Position numbers and translations under genes: made by a program
Part shown: positions 1 through 8,823 of the stretch, piece by piece
Layout of the letters: each line of letters starts with the position of its first letter
How positions within the stretch are numbered: the first letter of the stretch is position 1
Notes under the pieces: generated by a model
Told to the model about the DNA's origin: nothing
The model's database searches: none
What the model saw: the letters and a program-made list of their open reading frames with translations, nothing else
Assembly (NCBI RefSeq): GCF_003807585.1
Contig: NZ_RMBX01000002.1
Coordinates: 248,001-312,000 of the forward strand
DNA length: 64,000 nucleotides
Direction of reading: 5' to 3'
From: Chitinophaga barathri
GTDB taxonomy: Bacteria > Bacteroidota > Bacteroidia > Chitinophagales > Chitinophagaceae

Positions 1-323
1 AGGGATACCCCGGTCATATTTAATATGGTATGCCAGGCCATAGCCCAGCGCCGGTTGATGATCTTGTCCACCACCATTTTCTCCGGTTTGTTCACCAGGT
101 CTATATTGATGTCAAAATAATCGTTGATGATATAACCGCCGGCCGCCACCAGTACGGTGGAGATGCACAGCATGAGGAAGTGCGGGAATGAAAGCGAGGG
201 CACAGACCCGCTGTTTTGCAGCACGGGCTCCACCACGCAGTATTGCAGCAGGAATTGCGTGAGCGCAATATAGATCAGGTTCGGATACCTGACCATTCTG
301 AAAAACGCCGCGAGTAAACTCAT
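1..323 (-). CDS. UbiA-family prenyltransferase, N-terminal part (cut by window edge)
   Basis: The first 107 residues of a membrane prenyltransferase run off the left edge. The N-terminus has a hydrophobic segment (about residues 13-30) and a second one near residues 50-65. This is followed by NDYFDINID, the first Asp-rich NDxxDxxxD motif that binds Mg2+-diphosphate in UbiA enzymes. Members attach prenyl chains to aromatic, quinone or glycerol-phosphate acceptors in the inner membrane. The acceptor cannot be told from this fragment; in related bacteria this neighbourhood often holds a geranylgeranylglycerol-phosphate-type enzyme. It starts 23 bp after the stop of the kdsC-like gene, so both are probably cotranscribed. 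Family call is sure, substrate is not. Confidence 0.85.
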   Translation of the reverse strand, partial: MSLLAAFFRMVRYPNLIYIALTQFLLQYCVVEPVLQNSGSVPSLSFPHFLMLCISTVLVAAGGYIINDYFDINIDLVNKPEKMVVDKIINRRWAMAWHTILNMTGVS

Positions 324-346
324 AAAGTTCAAATAGGTAATAATAA

Positions 347-868
347 TTATCTGGAAGCCACGCCTTCGTCCATCAGCCAGTGGTCATTGAGTTTCAGCAC
401 TTTTTCTATCACATCCCGCACGCAGCCTTCGCCGCCCTTTTCGGGGGAAATGTACCGGCTGATGCTTTTGATCTCCGGCGCAGCGTCCGAAGGGCAGGTG
501 GGCAGGCCCGTGAGTTGCATCACGCGGTAGTCCGGGATATCGTCTCCCATATACAGCACTTCGTCCCACTTCAGGCCGTGGATCATCACGTATTCCTCCA
601 GTTTATTCGCTTTGTCTGTGATGGCCGTGTATACATCTTTGATGCCCAGGCCGTTCAGCCGGCTGATCACGCTTTCCGACCGGCCGCCGGAAATGATGGC
701 TACACGGTAGCCCATCTTCACGGCCAGTTGAAGCGCATACCCGTCGCGGATGTTCATTTTCCGGCTTTGCTCCCCGTTGGGCAGCAGCTGTACGGTGCCG
801 TCCGTCAATACGCCGTCCACGTCAAATACAAAAGTGCGGATGCGGGTGAATAGTTCCAAAACGTTCAT
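347..868 (-). CDS. kdsC: KDO-8-phosphate phosphatase (HAD family)
   Basis: The 173-residue protein has the size and motifs of KdsC, which hydrolyses 3-deoxy-D-manno-octulosonate 8-phosphate to KDO for lipopolysaccharide inner core synthesis in the cytosol. HAD motif I is DVDGVLTDG with nucleophile Asp16 and general acid Asp18. Motif II is the Ser in IISGG near residue 60. The Mg2+-binding motif is GDDIPD (Asp109, Asp110). There is no cap domain, as expected for the tetrameric C0 class. It lies between a DUF2520 gene (71 bp upstream) and a UbiA-family gene (23 bp downstream) on the same strand. A related C0 HAD phosphatase of other specificity is possible but less likely. Confidence 0.87.
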   Translation of the reverse strand: MNVLELFTRIRTFVFDVDGVLTDGTVQLLPNGEQSRKMNIRDGYALQLAVKMGYRVAIISGGRSESVISRLNGLGIKDVYTAITDKANKLEEYVMIHGLKWDEVLYMGDDIPDYRVMQLTGLPTCPSDAAPEIKSISRYISPEKGGEGCVRDVIEKVLKLNDHWLMDEGVASR

Positions 869-939
869 GACTATTGTTTCTCACTGACGGGTTCAGGGTC
901 AGTGTGCGCAAAAATATCGGTTAATCATGACACCGCCAA

Positions 940-1701
940 TCATTTGTGGAACTGGTGGATACTTTCGCTGAGCAGCGGGTAGATCTGCGCCATGGAAGGG
1001 TAATTGGTGAGCAGGGACTCATGCAGGGCCATGGTCCGCTCGTCGTTGCGGATGGCCGGGCCGGTCTGCATACTTTCGGGCGGGTACTTGTCCAGCCGCT
1101 GGAACGTTTCCCGGATAATGGGGGCCAGCAGGGAGAAGTCCCTCCCCTCCTGCTCGCAATAGAATTTGGCGAGGGCAATGAGGTGATTGGTAAAATTGTT
1201 GCAGAATACGGCGCCCAGGTGCATCTGGAGGCGCTGCTGGGAGTTCACTACGGAAATGGATGCACTGATGCTCTGGCTGAGGGCCATCAGGCGTTTGAGC
1301 ACTTCATCGTTTGCGGCTTCCAGCAGCAAAGGTATTTCGGGGTAGTTTTTACTTTCTTTCCGGATGCTCTGGAGGGGGTACATCACCCCGGTGTTCACCG
1401 AAATGCGGGAGATCGCATCCATGGGCACCGCCCCGGCGGTATGTACCACAATACGCCGGCCCAGCCTCAGCTGGTCGTTCAGCTCCACGATCACATCGTC
1501 CCCTACGGCCAGCAGGTACACGTCCGCCTCCATATCTATATCTATCAGGTCATCCGACGGTTCGGCATGCAGCTGCTCCGCCAGTTCCCGGGCATGTTCC
1601 TTGTTACGGCTGATCACCTGTTTTACATGATGGCCGTGCAGTTTCATTAAATGACCGAAACAATGCGCCACATTGCCTGCTCCTATAATAACTATGTCCA
1701 T
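940..1701 (-). CDS. Rossmann-fold / DUF2520 domain protein
   Basis: This 253-residue protein opens with MDIVIIGAGNVAH, a GxGxxxH-type dinucleotide-binding loop, followed by a Rossmann half to about residue 125. The C-terminal helical half matches the DUF2520 class, which is related to F420/NADP-dependent dehydrogenases of the 6-phosphogluconate type. The substrate is unknown in the family as far as I know. An upstream in-frame ATG would add 19 residues before the nucleotide-binding strand; I rejected it because the Rossmann strand begins right at the internal ATG. The gene heads a three-gene minus-strand run with kdsC and ubiA, an order I recall from other Bacteroidota. Confidence 0.85.
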   Translation of the reverse strand: MDIVIIGAGNVAHCFGHLMKLHGHHVKQVISRNKEHARELAEQLHAEPSDDLIDIDMEADVYLLAVGDDVIVELNDQLRLGRRIVVHTAGAVPMDAISRISVNTGVMYPLQSIRKESKNYPEIPLLLEAANDEVLKRLMALSQSISASISVVNSQQRLQMHLGAVFCNNFTNHLIALAKFYCEQEGRDFSLLAPIIRETFQRLDKYPPESMQTGPAIRNDERTMALHESLLTNYPSMAQIYPLLSESIHQFHK

Positions 1702-1898
1702 GATATGATTTTTGTATGCCCGGAACCTACAAGGTCCCAATTCCATGCCAACCGGCACAAAACATGGTTTTAATTTAACATGTAATATTACTGTCTTTCC
1801 GCCAATGGGAGATAATTATAATTAATACACGGTCGTTGCCTGCTGGATATCAAGTATTTAAGGGATTCTATTTTTTATATCAACCTACTTTTATATAC

Positions 1899-1930
1899 TT
1901 GCACAAATCGGATTTATAACTTTTGTGCAA
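1899..1930. promoter_or_regulatory. 9-bp inverted repeat ahead of topA
   Basis: TTGCACAAA and TTTGTGCAA form a perfect 9-bp inverted repeat with a 14-bp AT-rich spacer. It ends 36 bp before the topA start codon, in the divergent region between topA and the DUF2520 gene. It could be a transcription-factor site over the promoter, or a weak RNA hairpin. I see no exact TAnnTTTG element here. Confidence 0.35.
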
Positions 1931-1966
1931 ATTTTTGCGTAATCTTCGAAATAAAAGCAGGCGTTC

Positions 1967-4318
1967 ATGGCTAAAAATCTCGTGATTGTTGAGTCCCCGG
2001 CAAAGGCAAAAACTATCGAAAAAATATTAGGTAAAGACTTTGAGGTTAAATCTTGTTTCGGTCATATCCGCGATCTTGAAAAGGACGATATGGGTATTGA
2101 CATTAAGAACAACTTTAAACCCAAGTATATAATACCGGAAGACAAGGAAAAGGTTGTAAAGGAACTCAAAAAAGTAGCGAAAGACTCCGACGAGGTTTGG
2201 CTGGCAACGGATGAGGACCGGGAAGGGGAAGCCATATCCTGGCACCTCGCCGAGGTATTGGGCCTGGACCCGAAAACCACCAAACGCATTGTATTTCACG
2301 AAATTACGAAGCCTGCCATCGAAAGAGCCGTACGGGAGCCCCGCCTCCTGGACATGAACCTCGTGAACGCCCAGCAGGCCCGCCGTATCCTGGACCGTAT
2401 CGTTGGTTTCGAGCTCAGCCCGGTGCTCTGGAGGAAGATGAGCATGCGCAACTCACTCTCCGCCGGCCGTGTACAATCCGTAGCCGTAAGACTGATCGTG
2501 GAACGCGAGCGTGAGATCAACTCCTTTGCCACCACCAGCAGCTTTAAGGTAGAAGCGTTTTTCCTGGCCAAAGACATCCAGGGCCGCACCATTACCTTCA
2601 AAGCGGAAGGCCCCGGCCGCTTCAAAACCGCCGAAGACGCTGAAACATTCCTCCAGCAATGCGTAGGCGCCGCCTATACCGTAAAGGATATCACGGTAAA
2701 ACCGGGTAAAAAATCACCCGCCGCACCGTTCACCACCTCCACCCTTCAGCAGGAAGCCAGCCGCAAGCTGGGCTACAGCGTGTCCAAAACGATGCTGCTG
2801 GCGCAGAAACTGTATGAAAGCGGGCAGATCACCTACATGCGTACAGACTCCGTGAACCTCTCGGAAACCGCCATGGGGGAGATCAGCAAAGCCATCAATA
2901 CCAATTACGGCGAACGTTATTTCCAGAGCCGTAAATACAAAAATAAAAACGAAAACGCGCAGGAAGCCCACGAAGCCATCCGCCCCACCTACATGGAAAA
3001 TTCCACCGTAGATGATTCGGATCTGAAACGCCTGTACGAACTGATCTGGAAACGTACCATCGCCAGCCAGATGGCCGATGCGGAACTGGAAAAGACCATC
3101 GCCAAGATCGGCATCTCCACTAATAATGAGGAGCTGACCGCCAGCGGTGAAGTACTGAAGTTCGACGGCTTCCTGAAAGTATATATGGAAGGCCGCGACG
3201 AGGAAGATGAAGGCGATGAAGAACAGGAAGGCGTGCTGCCCCCCCTCACAGTGAAACAAACGCTGGACCTGAAGGAAATGAAAGCCACCGAGCGTTTCAC
3301 CCGCGCCGCCCCCCGATATACGGAGGCGAGCCTCGTGAAAAAACTCGAAGAGCTGGGCATCGGCCGCCCGTCCACCTACGCGCCCACGATCACTACCGTC
3401 CAGAAGCGCGGGTATGTGGAGAAACGCGATAAAGAAGGCGTAAAAAGGGACTTCCGTATCCTTAGCCTCAAAAATGACCAGATCACGAAAGTGACCGAAC
3501 AGGAAAACACCGGCGCGGAGAAATCCAAGCTGTTCCCCACGGACCTGGGCATGCTGGTGACGGACTTCCTGAAACAATACTTTGAGCGCGTAATGGACTA
3601 CGGATTCACCGCCAGGATCGAAGAAGAGTTTGACGAAATCGCCAACGGCAAAAAGAAATGGAACATCATGCTCCACGACTTCTATGATCCTTTCCATCAG
3701 AACGTGGAAGAGACGCTGGAAAAAGCCGAGCGTGTGAAAGGCGAGCGCCTCCTTGGCCAGGACCCGACGTCAGGCAAGCCCGTAACGGCCCGTATGGGAC
3801 GGTTTGGGCCCATGGTGCAGATCGGTACGGTAGAAGATGAGGAAAAACCCCGCTTTGCCAAACTGAAGCAGACGCAGAGTATTGAGACCATCTCCATGGA
3901 AGAAGCGATGGACCTGTTCCGCCTGCCGCGCAACATCGGCCTGTTCGAAGGCACGGACGTGCTGGTGAACATCGGAAGGTTCGGCCCCTATGCGCAGCAC
4001 GATAAAAAATTCTATTCCCTCAAAAAGGAAATGGACCCGTATACTGTAGAGCTGGAAGAAGTGGCGCCGCTGATCGCGGAGAAACGCACGGCGAAAGACG
4101 AGCGTACCATCAAGGTGTTTGAAAAAGAAAAGATACAGGTGCTGAAAGGGCCTTACGGTCCGTATCTGAAGGTGGGCCTGAGGAATTACAAACTGCCGAA
4201 AGACAAACAGGAAACTGCGGCGGATATTACAGTAGAAGAAGCAAAAGCCATTATCGAAGAGCTGAAAGCCAATCCGCCGAAGAAAAAAGCGCCTCCCCGC
4301 AAAAAGAAAGCAGAGTAA
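1967..4318 (+). CDS. topA: DNA topoisomerase I (type IA)
   Basis: The 783-residue enzyme relaxes negatively supercoiled DNA through a transient 5'-phosphotyrosine. The Toprim domain begins with VESPAKAKTIEKILG (residues 8-22) and carries the acidic DEDREGE cluster. The active-site tyrosine is Tyr290 in ITYMRTDS. GRPSTYAP near residue 465 is another family signature. After about residue 590 there are repeats of the Toprim_Crpt type (GRFGPMVQ, GRFGPYAQ, GPYGPYLK) instead of Cys4 zinc fingers, and a Lys-rich tail. This is the common Bacteroidota layout. It starts at the first ATG after a long AT-rich upstream region and is followed 87 bp later by a SirB1-like gene on the same strand. Confidence 0.98.
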   Translation: MAKNLVIVESPAKAKTIEKILGKDFEVKSCFGHIRDLEKDDMGIDIKNNFKPKYIIPEDKEKVVKELKKVAKDSDEVWLATDEDREGEAISWHLAEVLGLDPKTTKRIVFHEITKPAIERAVREPRLLDMNLVNAQQARRILDRIVGFELSPVLWRKMSMRNSLSAGRVQSVAVRLIVEREREINSFATTSSFKVEAFFLAKDIQGRTITFKAEGPGRFKTAEDAETFLQQCVGAAYTVKDITVKPGKKSPAAPFTTSTLQQEASRKLGYSVSKTMLLAQKLYESGQITYMRTDSVNLSETAMGEISKAINTNYGERYFQSRKYKNKNENAQEAHEAIRPTYMENSTVDDSDLKRLYELIWKRTIASQMADAELEKTIAKIGISTNNEELTASGEVLKFDGFLKVYMEGRDEEDEGDEEQEGVLPPLTVKQTLDLKEMKATERFTRAAPRYTEASLVKKLEELGIGRPSTYAPTITTVQKRGYVEKRDKEGVKRDFRILSLKNDQITKVTEQENTGAEKSKLFPTDLGMLVTDFLKQYFERVMDYGFTARIEEEFDEIANGKKKWNIMLHDFYDPFHQNVEETLEKAERVKGERLLGQDPTSGKPVTARMGRFGPMVQIGTVEDEEKPRFAKLKQTQSIETISMEEAMDLFRLPRNIGLFEGTDVLVNIGRFGPYAQHDKKFYSLKKEMDPYTVELEEVAPLIAEKRTAKDERTIKVFEKEKIQVLKGPYGPYLKVGLRNYKLPKDKQETAADITVEEAKAIIEELKANPPKKKAPPRKKKAE

Positions 4319-4405
4319 AGAATATACAGAAATAATTGAAGAATTGCAAACATTCATTATCGATTTACAATTCGTAAATTGATAACATAAACCTAACTGA
4401 ATCCA

Positions 4406-5275
4406 TTGCACGAAACGAGGGAAATAAACGCGTTGTTCCATTTGCTGGACGATCCTGACCAGGAAGTATTTGATACGGTGGCCAGCAAGATCCTCCTTTT
4501 CGGGAAAGACATCATACCAAACCTGGAGCACCTCTGGGAAACGACCTATGATGAATCCATCCAGGAAAGGATAGAGCTGCTCATCCACCGCGTGCATTAC
4601 CAGGACCTCCAGGAGGCTGTGCGCATCTGGGGGAAGAACGGATCGCAGGAACTGATGCAGGGCGCCATTCTGGCCGCCAGGTACCAATACCCGGACCTTT
4701 CCGCCACACAGGTGAATACCGAAATAGACCGCATCAAAAGGAATATATGGCTGGAGCTGAATAATTATCTCACCCCGCTCGAACAGATCAATGTGCTGAA
4801 CAGCATGATCTATAATTATTTCGGGCTGAAAGGCGAGGAAGTTTCCTACCAGCGTAAGAACCAGTTTTTCATCAACCAGGTGATCGAAGGCAAAAAAGGA
4901 AATCCCGTTACCAACGGCATCATCTACCAGGCCCTATGCGCCATGCTGGACCTGCCGGTGTACGCGGTGAACATCCCCCGCCAGTTTATCCTCGCCTACT
5001 TCGATACTTTCTACGATTTCACGGAGCCCGCGGACCCGGGGGATTACCGCATCCTCTTTTTCATAGATCCCATCCAGGGGCAGATCTATACCCAGCAGGA
5101 CGTGGAAACATACTTCAAAAGGGTGAACGTGCCCGCGCTGCCGGCATATTACAAGCCGCAGAGCAACCAGCGCATCATACAGTTCCTGATGGAGGAAATG
5201 GCCAAATGTTTCCGCAACGACAAGGAACAGTACAAATACGATGAGCTGATCAATCTTTCACAGATACTGGAATAA
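4406..5275 (+). CDS. SirB1-like (Transglut_core2) protein
   Basis: This 289-residue soluble protein has the layout of SirB1/transglutaminase-like core 2 proteins. A helical N-terminal half (about residues 1-110) is followed by a core with GNPVTNGIIYQALCAMLDLP (near residues 163-182) and VNIPRQFILAY, matching the family pattern GNP...LGLPVYGVxxPxHF. The family's role is unclear. The usual His after the Pro is replaced by Gln here (IPRQF), so peptidase or transglutaminase chemistry is doubtful. A stop lies 12 bp upstream in frame and no ATG is near, so the gene probably starts at TTG. It follows topA and converges on the M48 gene across a strong terminator. Confidence 0.72.
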   Translation: MHETREINALFHLLDDPDQEVFDTVASKILLFGKDIIPNLEHLWETTYDESIQERIELLIHRVHYQDLQEAVRIWGKNGSQELMQGAILAARYQYPDLSATQVNTEIDRIKRNIWLELNNYLTPLEQINVLNSMIYNYFGLKGEEVSYQRKNQFFINQVIEGKKGNPVTNGIIYQALCAMLDLPVYAVNIPRQFILAYFDTFYDFTEPADPGDYRILFFIDPIQGQIYTQQDVETYFKRVNVPALPAYYKPQSNQRIIQFLMEEMAKCFRNDKEQYKYDELINLSQILE

Positions 5276-5326
5276 AACCAGGAGATCATATTCCCGCCGC
5301 TTGCATCAAAGCCGGCAAAAAGAAAA

Positions 5327-5358
5327 GGGGCCGCCTTCATGGAAAGCGGCCCCTTTTT
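5327..5358. terminator. Rho-independent terminator between convergent genes
   Basis: GGGGCCGC and GCGGCCCC form an 8-bp GC stem with an 11-nt loop, followed by five Ts on the plus strand. The minus side has an A-rich flank (AAAAAGAAAA), so it may stop both the SirB1-like transcript and the converging M48 transcript. Confidence 0.85.
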
Positions 5359-5378
5359 CGTTTGTATACTGTTACAGA

Positions 5379-6182
5379 TTATTTCTGGGTAGCATAATAT
5401 TTCATCGCCTCCGGCATCAGGTTCTGCAATTGTTGGATGCGTTTTTCGTCGCTGGGGTGCGTGCTGAGCAGTTCCGGTGGCTTCTGACCGCCGCCTGCGC
5501 TGGCCATACGCTGCCAGAAAGGAATGGCTTCCTGGGGATTGTAACCGGCCATTGCCATAAAGATCACACCCAGGTGATCCGCTTCCAGCTCGTTCTGGCG
5601 GCCATAAGCCATCAGCCCAAGCGGTCCGCCCACGCCTACCGCCTGCATGAACACGTTCTGCGCCTGCGGGTTTTTGTTGAGCGCCACGGCGCCTGCTATC
5701 TGGATGCCCTGGGCTACCAGGCCCTGGCTCATCCTCTCGTTGCCATGACGGGCAATGGCATGCGCAATCTCATGCCCCATTACCACGGCGAGCGCCGTTT
5801 CATTCTGGGTTACGGGAAGCAGGCCGGTATATACCACTACTTTACCGCCGGGCATACACCAGGCGTTCACGGCTTTATCGTTCACCAGGTTAAACTCCCA
5901 TTTGTAGCTGGCGATATCGTTGCCAAGGCCCTTCTGGTTCATATACGTGGTTACAGCCCGCGCAATGCGGCCGCCCACCCTTTGCACCATTTCGGCGTCT
6001 TTGCTGGAGTTGGGTGATATCGCTTTGTTCTGGGAAAGGAAAGACTGGTATTCCTGTACGGCCATGCTCTGCATCTGGCTTTCGGGAATGAGGTTTAACT
6101 GGCTTCTGCCGGTGATGGGTACTCTCGAACAAGCGAACAGCAGCCCCGATCCGGCAATGAATAACAATGCGACTTTTTTCAT
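5379..6182 (-). CDS. M48-family zinc metallopeptidase, lipoprotein
   Basis: The 267-residue protein starts with a lipoprotein signal whose lipobox is LFAC (Cys18). The mature part carries HEIAH at residues 137-141 and the third zinc ligand region ELEAD near 198-202, the HExxH...E set of M48 peptidases. There is no transmembrane bundle, so it belongs with the small periplasmic BepA/LoiP-like members rather than with HtpX or Ste24. Such proteins take part in outer-membrane protein quality control; that role is inferred here. The gene stands alone between two convergent or distant neighbours. Confidence 0.93.
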   Translation of the reverse strand: MKKVALLFIAGSGLLFACSRVPITGRSQLNLIPESQMQSMAVQEYQSFLSQNKAISPNSSKDAEMVQRVGGRIARAVTTYMNQKGLGNDIASYKWEFNLVNDKAVNAWCMPGGKVVVYTGLLPVTQNETALAVVMGHEIAHAIARHGNERMSQGLVAQGIQIAGAVALNKNPQAQNVFMQAVGVGGPLGLMAYGRQNELEADHLGVIFMAMAGYNPQEAIPFWQRMASAGGGQKPPELLSTHPSDEKRIQQLQNLMPEAMKYYATQK

Positions 6183-6342
6183 CGGTTAATATTTAGAAGA
6201 ATAGATGGTTTTCCCGCAAACTGCCGTAAGGCGCTATTTGCTGCGGCGAATTTACCACTTTCCTCAAACAGTGCAATCGTTGTGCCGGATTTGAACAACA
6301 GGAAAGCCGGAAGCCCCGTAAAATGATGATAAGGAAATACGT

Positions 6343-6999
6343 TTAGTAAGAAGGATTATTCTCACCGTCCTTGCCTCCCTTGCGGTTCTTGAAGATGGGC
6401 ACTTTGGATTCGTTGCCCCTGAACAGGCGGACAATATTTTTCTGGTGCGTCAATACCACCATCAAAGCCACAGCGATGGCAAAAATGCGGTAAAACACCT
6501 CCTGCTCCCTGAAAATAAAGAGGATGAGTACAGGGAAAGCAATGCTGGCGATGATGGAGCTCAGCGAAACATACCTGGTCAGGAAAAGGATCATGAGGAA
6601 TACGCCTACGCAGCACAGGGCTACCAGCGGCTGTATGGCGAGCACCATCCCGAACAGGGTGGCGATGCCTTTACCCCCGCGGAAATTGGCCCATATCGGG
6701 AAGATGTGGCCTACAACGGCTGCAAGGCCAAGCCCTACCTGGAGATTGATAAGTTGCTCTGGTGAATCATAGGCGGGAATGAGATAAGAAAGCCTCACTG
6801 CAAGAACGCCCTTCAGCATATCCACCACCATTACGAAAGTGCCGGCTTTGGGACCGAGCACCCTGAAGGTGTTGGTTGCGCCGGCGTTACCGGAACCATG
6901 CTCGCGGATATCGATACCGAAAACTCCTTTGCTGACCCAAACAGCCGTCGCAAAAGAGCCTATCAGATAGGCGCCAATTAAAAGCAATAATTCTGTCAT
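6343..6999 (-). CDS. plsY: Glycerol-3-phosphate acyltransferase (acylphosphate-dependent)
   Basis: This 218-residue membrane protein transfers an acyl group from acyl-phosphate to glycerol 3-phosphate, the first acylation in phospholipid synthesis. Diagnostic motifs are GSFATAVWVSK in the first helix, the loop GSGNAGATNTFR (glycerol phosphate site) and FRGGKGIAT in the middle loop. About five membrane segments are visible and the C-terminus is basic. The first ATG of the ORF is used; a GTG one codon earlier is less likely. It reads toward the M48 gene with a 160-bp gap. Confidence 0.95.
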   Translation of the reverse strand: MTELLLLIGAYLIGSFATAVWVSKGVFGIDIREHGSGNAGATNTFRVLGPKAGTFVMVVDMLKGVLAVRLSYLIPAYDSPEQLINLQVGLGLAAVVGHIFPIWANFRGGKGIATLFGMVLAIQPLVALCCVGVFLMILFLTRYVSLSSIIASIAFPVLILFIFREQEVFYRIFAIAVALMVVLTHQKNIVRLFRGNESKVPIFKNRKGGKDGENNPSY

Positions 7000-7048
7000 C
7001 ACAATAAGTTAGAGTGCTAAGATAGTAAATAAACTGTTAATAAGGATA

Positions 7049-7074
7049 CAAATTTAACAGCAATGTTAAGGCAA
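7049..7074 (-). promoter_or_regulatory. Possible plsY promoter
   Basis: On the minus strand TAAATTTG matches the Bacteroidota -7 consensus TAnnTTTG about 50 bp upstream of the plsY start. A TTG lies 15 bp further up, shorter than the usual 17-19 bp spacing, so the -33 element is doubtful. Confidence 0.35.
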
Positions 7075-7117
7075 TTACTCGTAAATCAGCAATTAAAATA
7101 TGTAATTTTTTTCCACA

Positions 7118-7939
7118 TTAACCGGCGGTAAACGACAGCGCCAGCCAGTGCTCTCTCTCTGCCTTCTTATCCAGGGCAAGTCCATTTTCCCCGGCGGCCT
7201 TAACAATTGCAGGTTCGTCTATCTGCAATATACCACTCAAAACCAATATTCCATGCATTTTGAGGATTCTTTTCATGTGGTTCATATTGGCCAGCAGGAT
7301 ATTGCGGTTGATGTTCGCCAGCACGATGTCGTAACTCCCTCCTTCCAGCGATTCCAGGTGATCTTCGCGCCAGATATTCACCGCTCCCGCCCCATTGGCG
7401 TCCGCGTTTTCCAGTGCATTTTCCACCGCCCAGGTATCGTTGTCGATGGCATCTATCCGGGCGGCCCCCAGTTTCTCCGCCAATATCGCCAGGATGCCGG
7501 TGCCCGTTCCGAAATCGAATACACGTTTGCCTTTGAAGTCCATCCCTTCCATCAGTTTGATCACGGAATAGGTGGTGGCATGATGCCCCGTACCAAAAGA
7601 CATTTTAGGCGTGATCACGATCTCGTGTTTCACCTGCCCCTGCAAGGATGCATGAAAACCCGCGCGGATGCCGCAGAAATCATCCACCAGCACCGGCTGG
7701 AAATTACTTTCCCATACAGCGTTCCAGTTTGCCTGCGCAATGGTCTCTTTCGTATAGTCCAGGCCGTGAGAGCCCAGCATGCCGGTAATGGTATTTTCGT
7801 CAAACTGCTCTTCGGGAATATAGGCTATGAGCTGGTCTCCGTTTTCTTCAAACCCTTCGTACCCAACATCTGCCAGTTGGGCGATGAGTATATCCTTTAT
7901 TTCAGAGGGCGCGGATATGGTGATCGCGATATGTGACAT
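7118..7939 (-). CDS. prmA: Ribosomal protein L11 methyltransferase
   Basis: The 273-residue enzyme uses S-adenosylmethionine to methylate ribosomal protein L11. An N-terminal ferredoxin-like substrate-binding part spans about residues 1-60. After a linker comes the Rossmann methyltransferase domain with FGTGHHATT (115-123), the SAM loop FDFGTGTGILAI (141-152) and the catalytic-site motif LANINRNIL. Length and order fit PrmA. Its start is 117 bp from the divergent secreted-protein gene. The function of L11 methylation is dispensable in some bacteria. Confidence 0.95.
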   Translation of the reverse strand: MSHIAITISAPSEIKDILIAQLADVGYEGFEENGDQLIAYIPEEQFDENTITGMLGSHGLDYTKETIAQANWNAVWESNFQPVLVDDFCGIRAGFHASLQGQVKHEIVITPKMSFGTGHHATTYSVIKLMEGMDFKGKRVFDFGTGTGILAILAEKLGAARIDAIDNDTWAVENALENADANGAGAVNIWREDHLESLEGGSYDIVLANINRNILLANMNHMKRILKMHGILVLSGILQIDEPAIVKAAGENGLALDKKAEREHWLALSFTAG

Positions 7940-8000
7940 GGGCGCAAGATAAATACAAATTCCTCAGTCCCAATACGGAAATGACGATTTTAAAAAATCC

Positions 8001-8031
8001 TTTGCCGGGTAACACGCCTGTGTTATATTTG
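8001..8031 (+). promoter_or_regulatory. Promoter with embedded palindrome
   Basis: TTTG, 19 bp, TATATTTG fits the Bacteroidota -33/-7 consensus exactly and lies 25 bp before the downstream start codon. Inside it, TAACAC and GTGTTA form a 6-bp inverted repeat with a 4-bp centre that overlaps the start of the -7 box, so a repressor could bind there. Confidence 0.6.
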
Positions 8032-8056
8032 AATTATAATAATATAACCTTATCCT

Positions 8057-8650
8057 ATGAAAAAACTCATTCTGCTGGCGGCCGTTCTGGTCAGCTGTGT
8101 TTGTGCATCAGCGCAAACGATCGTTAAGCCGTTCGACATTCCCATGAAAGATTCCATTGTATACCAGGTTGAAAATGCCATTTTCATTTTTGACAAACAA
8201 CACGTGGAAGATTATTTCAAAGGGCTGGACACCATCCTGGTACAGCGCAAATACGATAAAAAAGTATACCGCAACATCCAGTTTGCCCACCTCACTGAAG
8301 AAGAGGTGCAGCGGCATTACGGCATGGTCACTAAATTCTGGGCCAATGCCAAAGCCAATCCCATGAGCTATTCCACGGACCGTATCTCGCTTTTCTGGAA
8401 CGACAGCGAAACGATCCTCATGCCATACCTGGACGAGATATTGCCCGAACTGCTGGAGCAGGGCTGGGTGCAGGTGCAGGACCGTGCTACGAAAAAAAGG
8501 GTGAAACAGTTCAGGATCGATTATGAAGACATCGATCTGAAAACCTTCCGCATTTTCCGGTTCGAAAAAGTGAACACCCGGGACGTTGGCAAACTGATGC
8601 TCCGCGAAAGCGAGATCTTCATGGAGCAGATGCACAACGTACAGCGCTAA
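8057..8650 (+). CDS. Secreted protein of unknown function
   Basis: I do not recognise a characterised family. The 197-residue product has a clear signal peptide: MKK, a hydrophobic stretch and a cleavage site near ASAQ (residue 21). The mature part is mixed alpha/beta, charged, without Cys and without repeats, so it is probably a soluble periplasmic protein. Aromatic-charged patches (RIDYEDIDLKTFRIFRFEKV) recall a beta-sheet core. The gene is monocistronic, with its own consensus promoter and a strong terminator, which supports it being real and regulated. A gliding-motility or type IX accessory role was considered, but I see no supporting motif. Confidence 0.8.
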   Translation: MKKLILLAAVLVSCVCASAQTIVKPFDIPMKDSIVYQVENAIFIFDKQHVEDYFKGLDTILVQRKYDKKVYRNIQFAHLTEEEVQRHYGMVTKFWANAKANPMSYSTDRISLFWNDSETILMPYLDEILPELLEQGWVQVQDRATKKRVKQFRIDYEDIDLKTFRIFRFEKVNTRDVGKLMLRESEIFMEQMHNVQR

Positions 8651-8717
8651 ACCGATACTCATGCCGGCAAACCCGGCTTCAACGCTTAAAGTACACCTGG
8701 TAAAAATGAAAAATGAA

Positions 8718-8752
8718 AAACGTCCTGCTGTAATGGCGGGACGTTTGTTTTT
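8718..8752 (+). terminator. Terminator of the secreted-protein gene
   Basis: AAACGTCCTGC pairs with GCGGGACGTTT (one G-T pair) around a 7-nt loop, and the plus strand then runs into a T-rich tract. Confidence 0.8.
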
Positions 8753-8771
8753 AAAGCCTGATTGCCTGCAT

Positions 8772-8799
8772 AAAAAAAAGTCCCGGCGGGTGCCGGGAC
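8772..8799 (-). terminator. Terminator of pnp
   Basis: GTCCCGGC and GCCGGGAC form an 8-bp stem. On the minus strand the stem is followed by eight Ts, placed 25 bp after the pnp stop codon. Confidence 0.85.
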
Positions 8800-8823
8800 G
8801 TTTTCATTTTATCGGAATCTGTT

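Noticed and set aside
2714-3697. Minus-strand frame of 327 codons opposite topA
   Set aside because: Antisense shadow of a highly conserved gene; no start context or family resemblance.
5301-6017. Plus-strand frame of 238 codons opposite the M48 gene
   Set aside because: Antisense to a clear zinc metallopeptidase with lipoprotein signal; begins inside a terminator.
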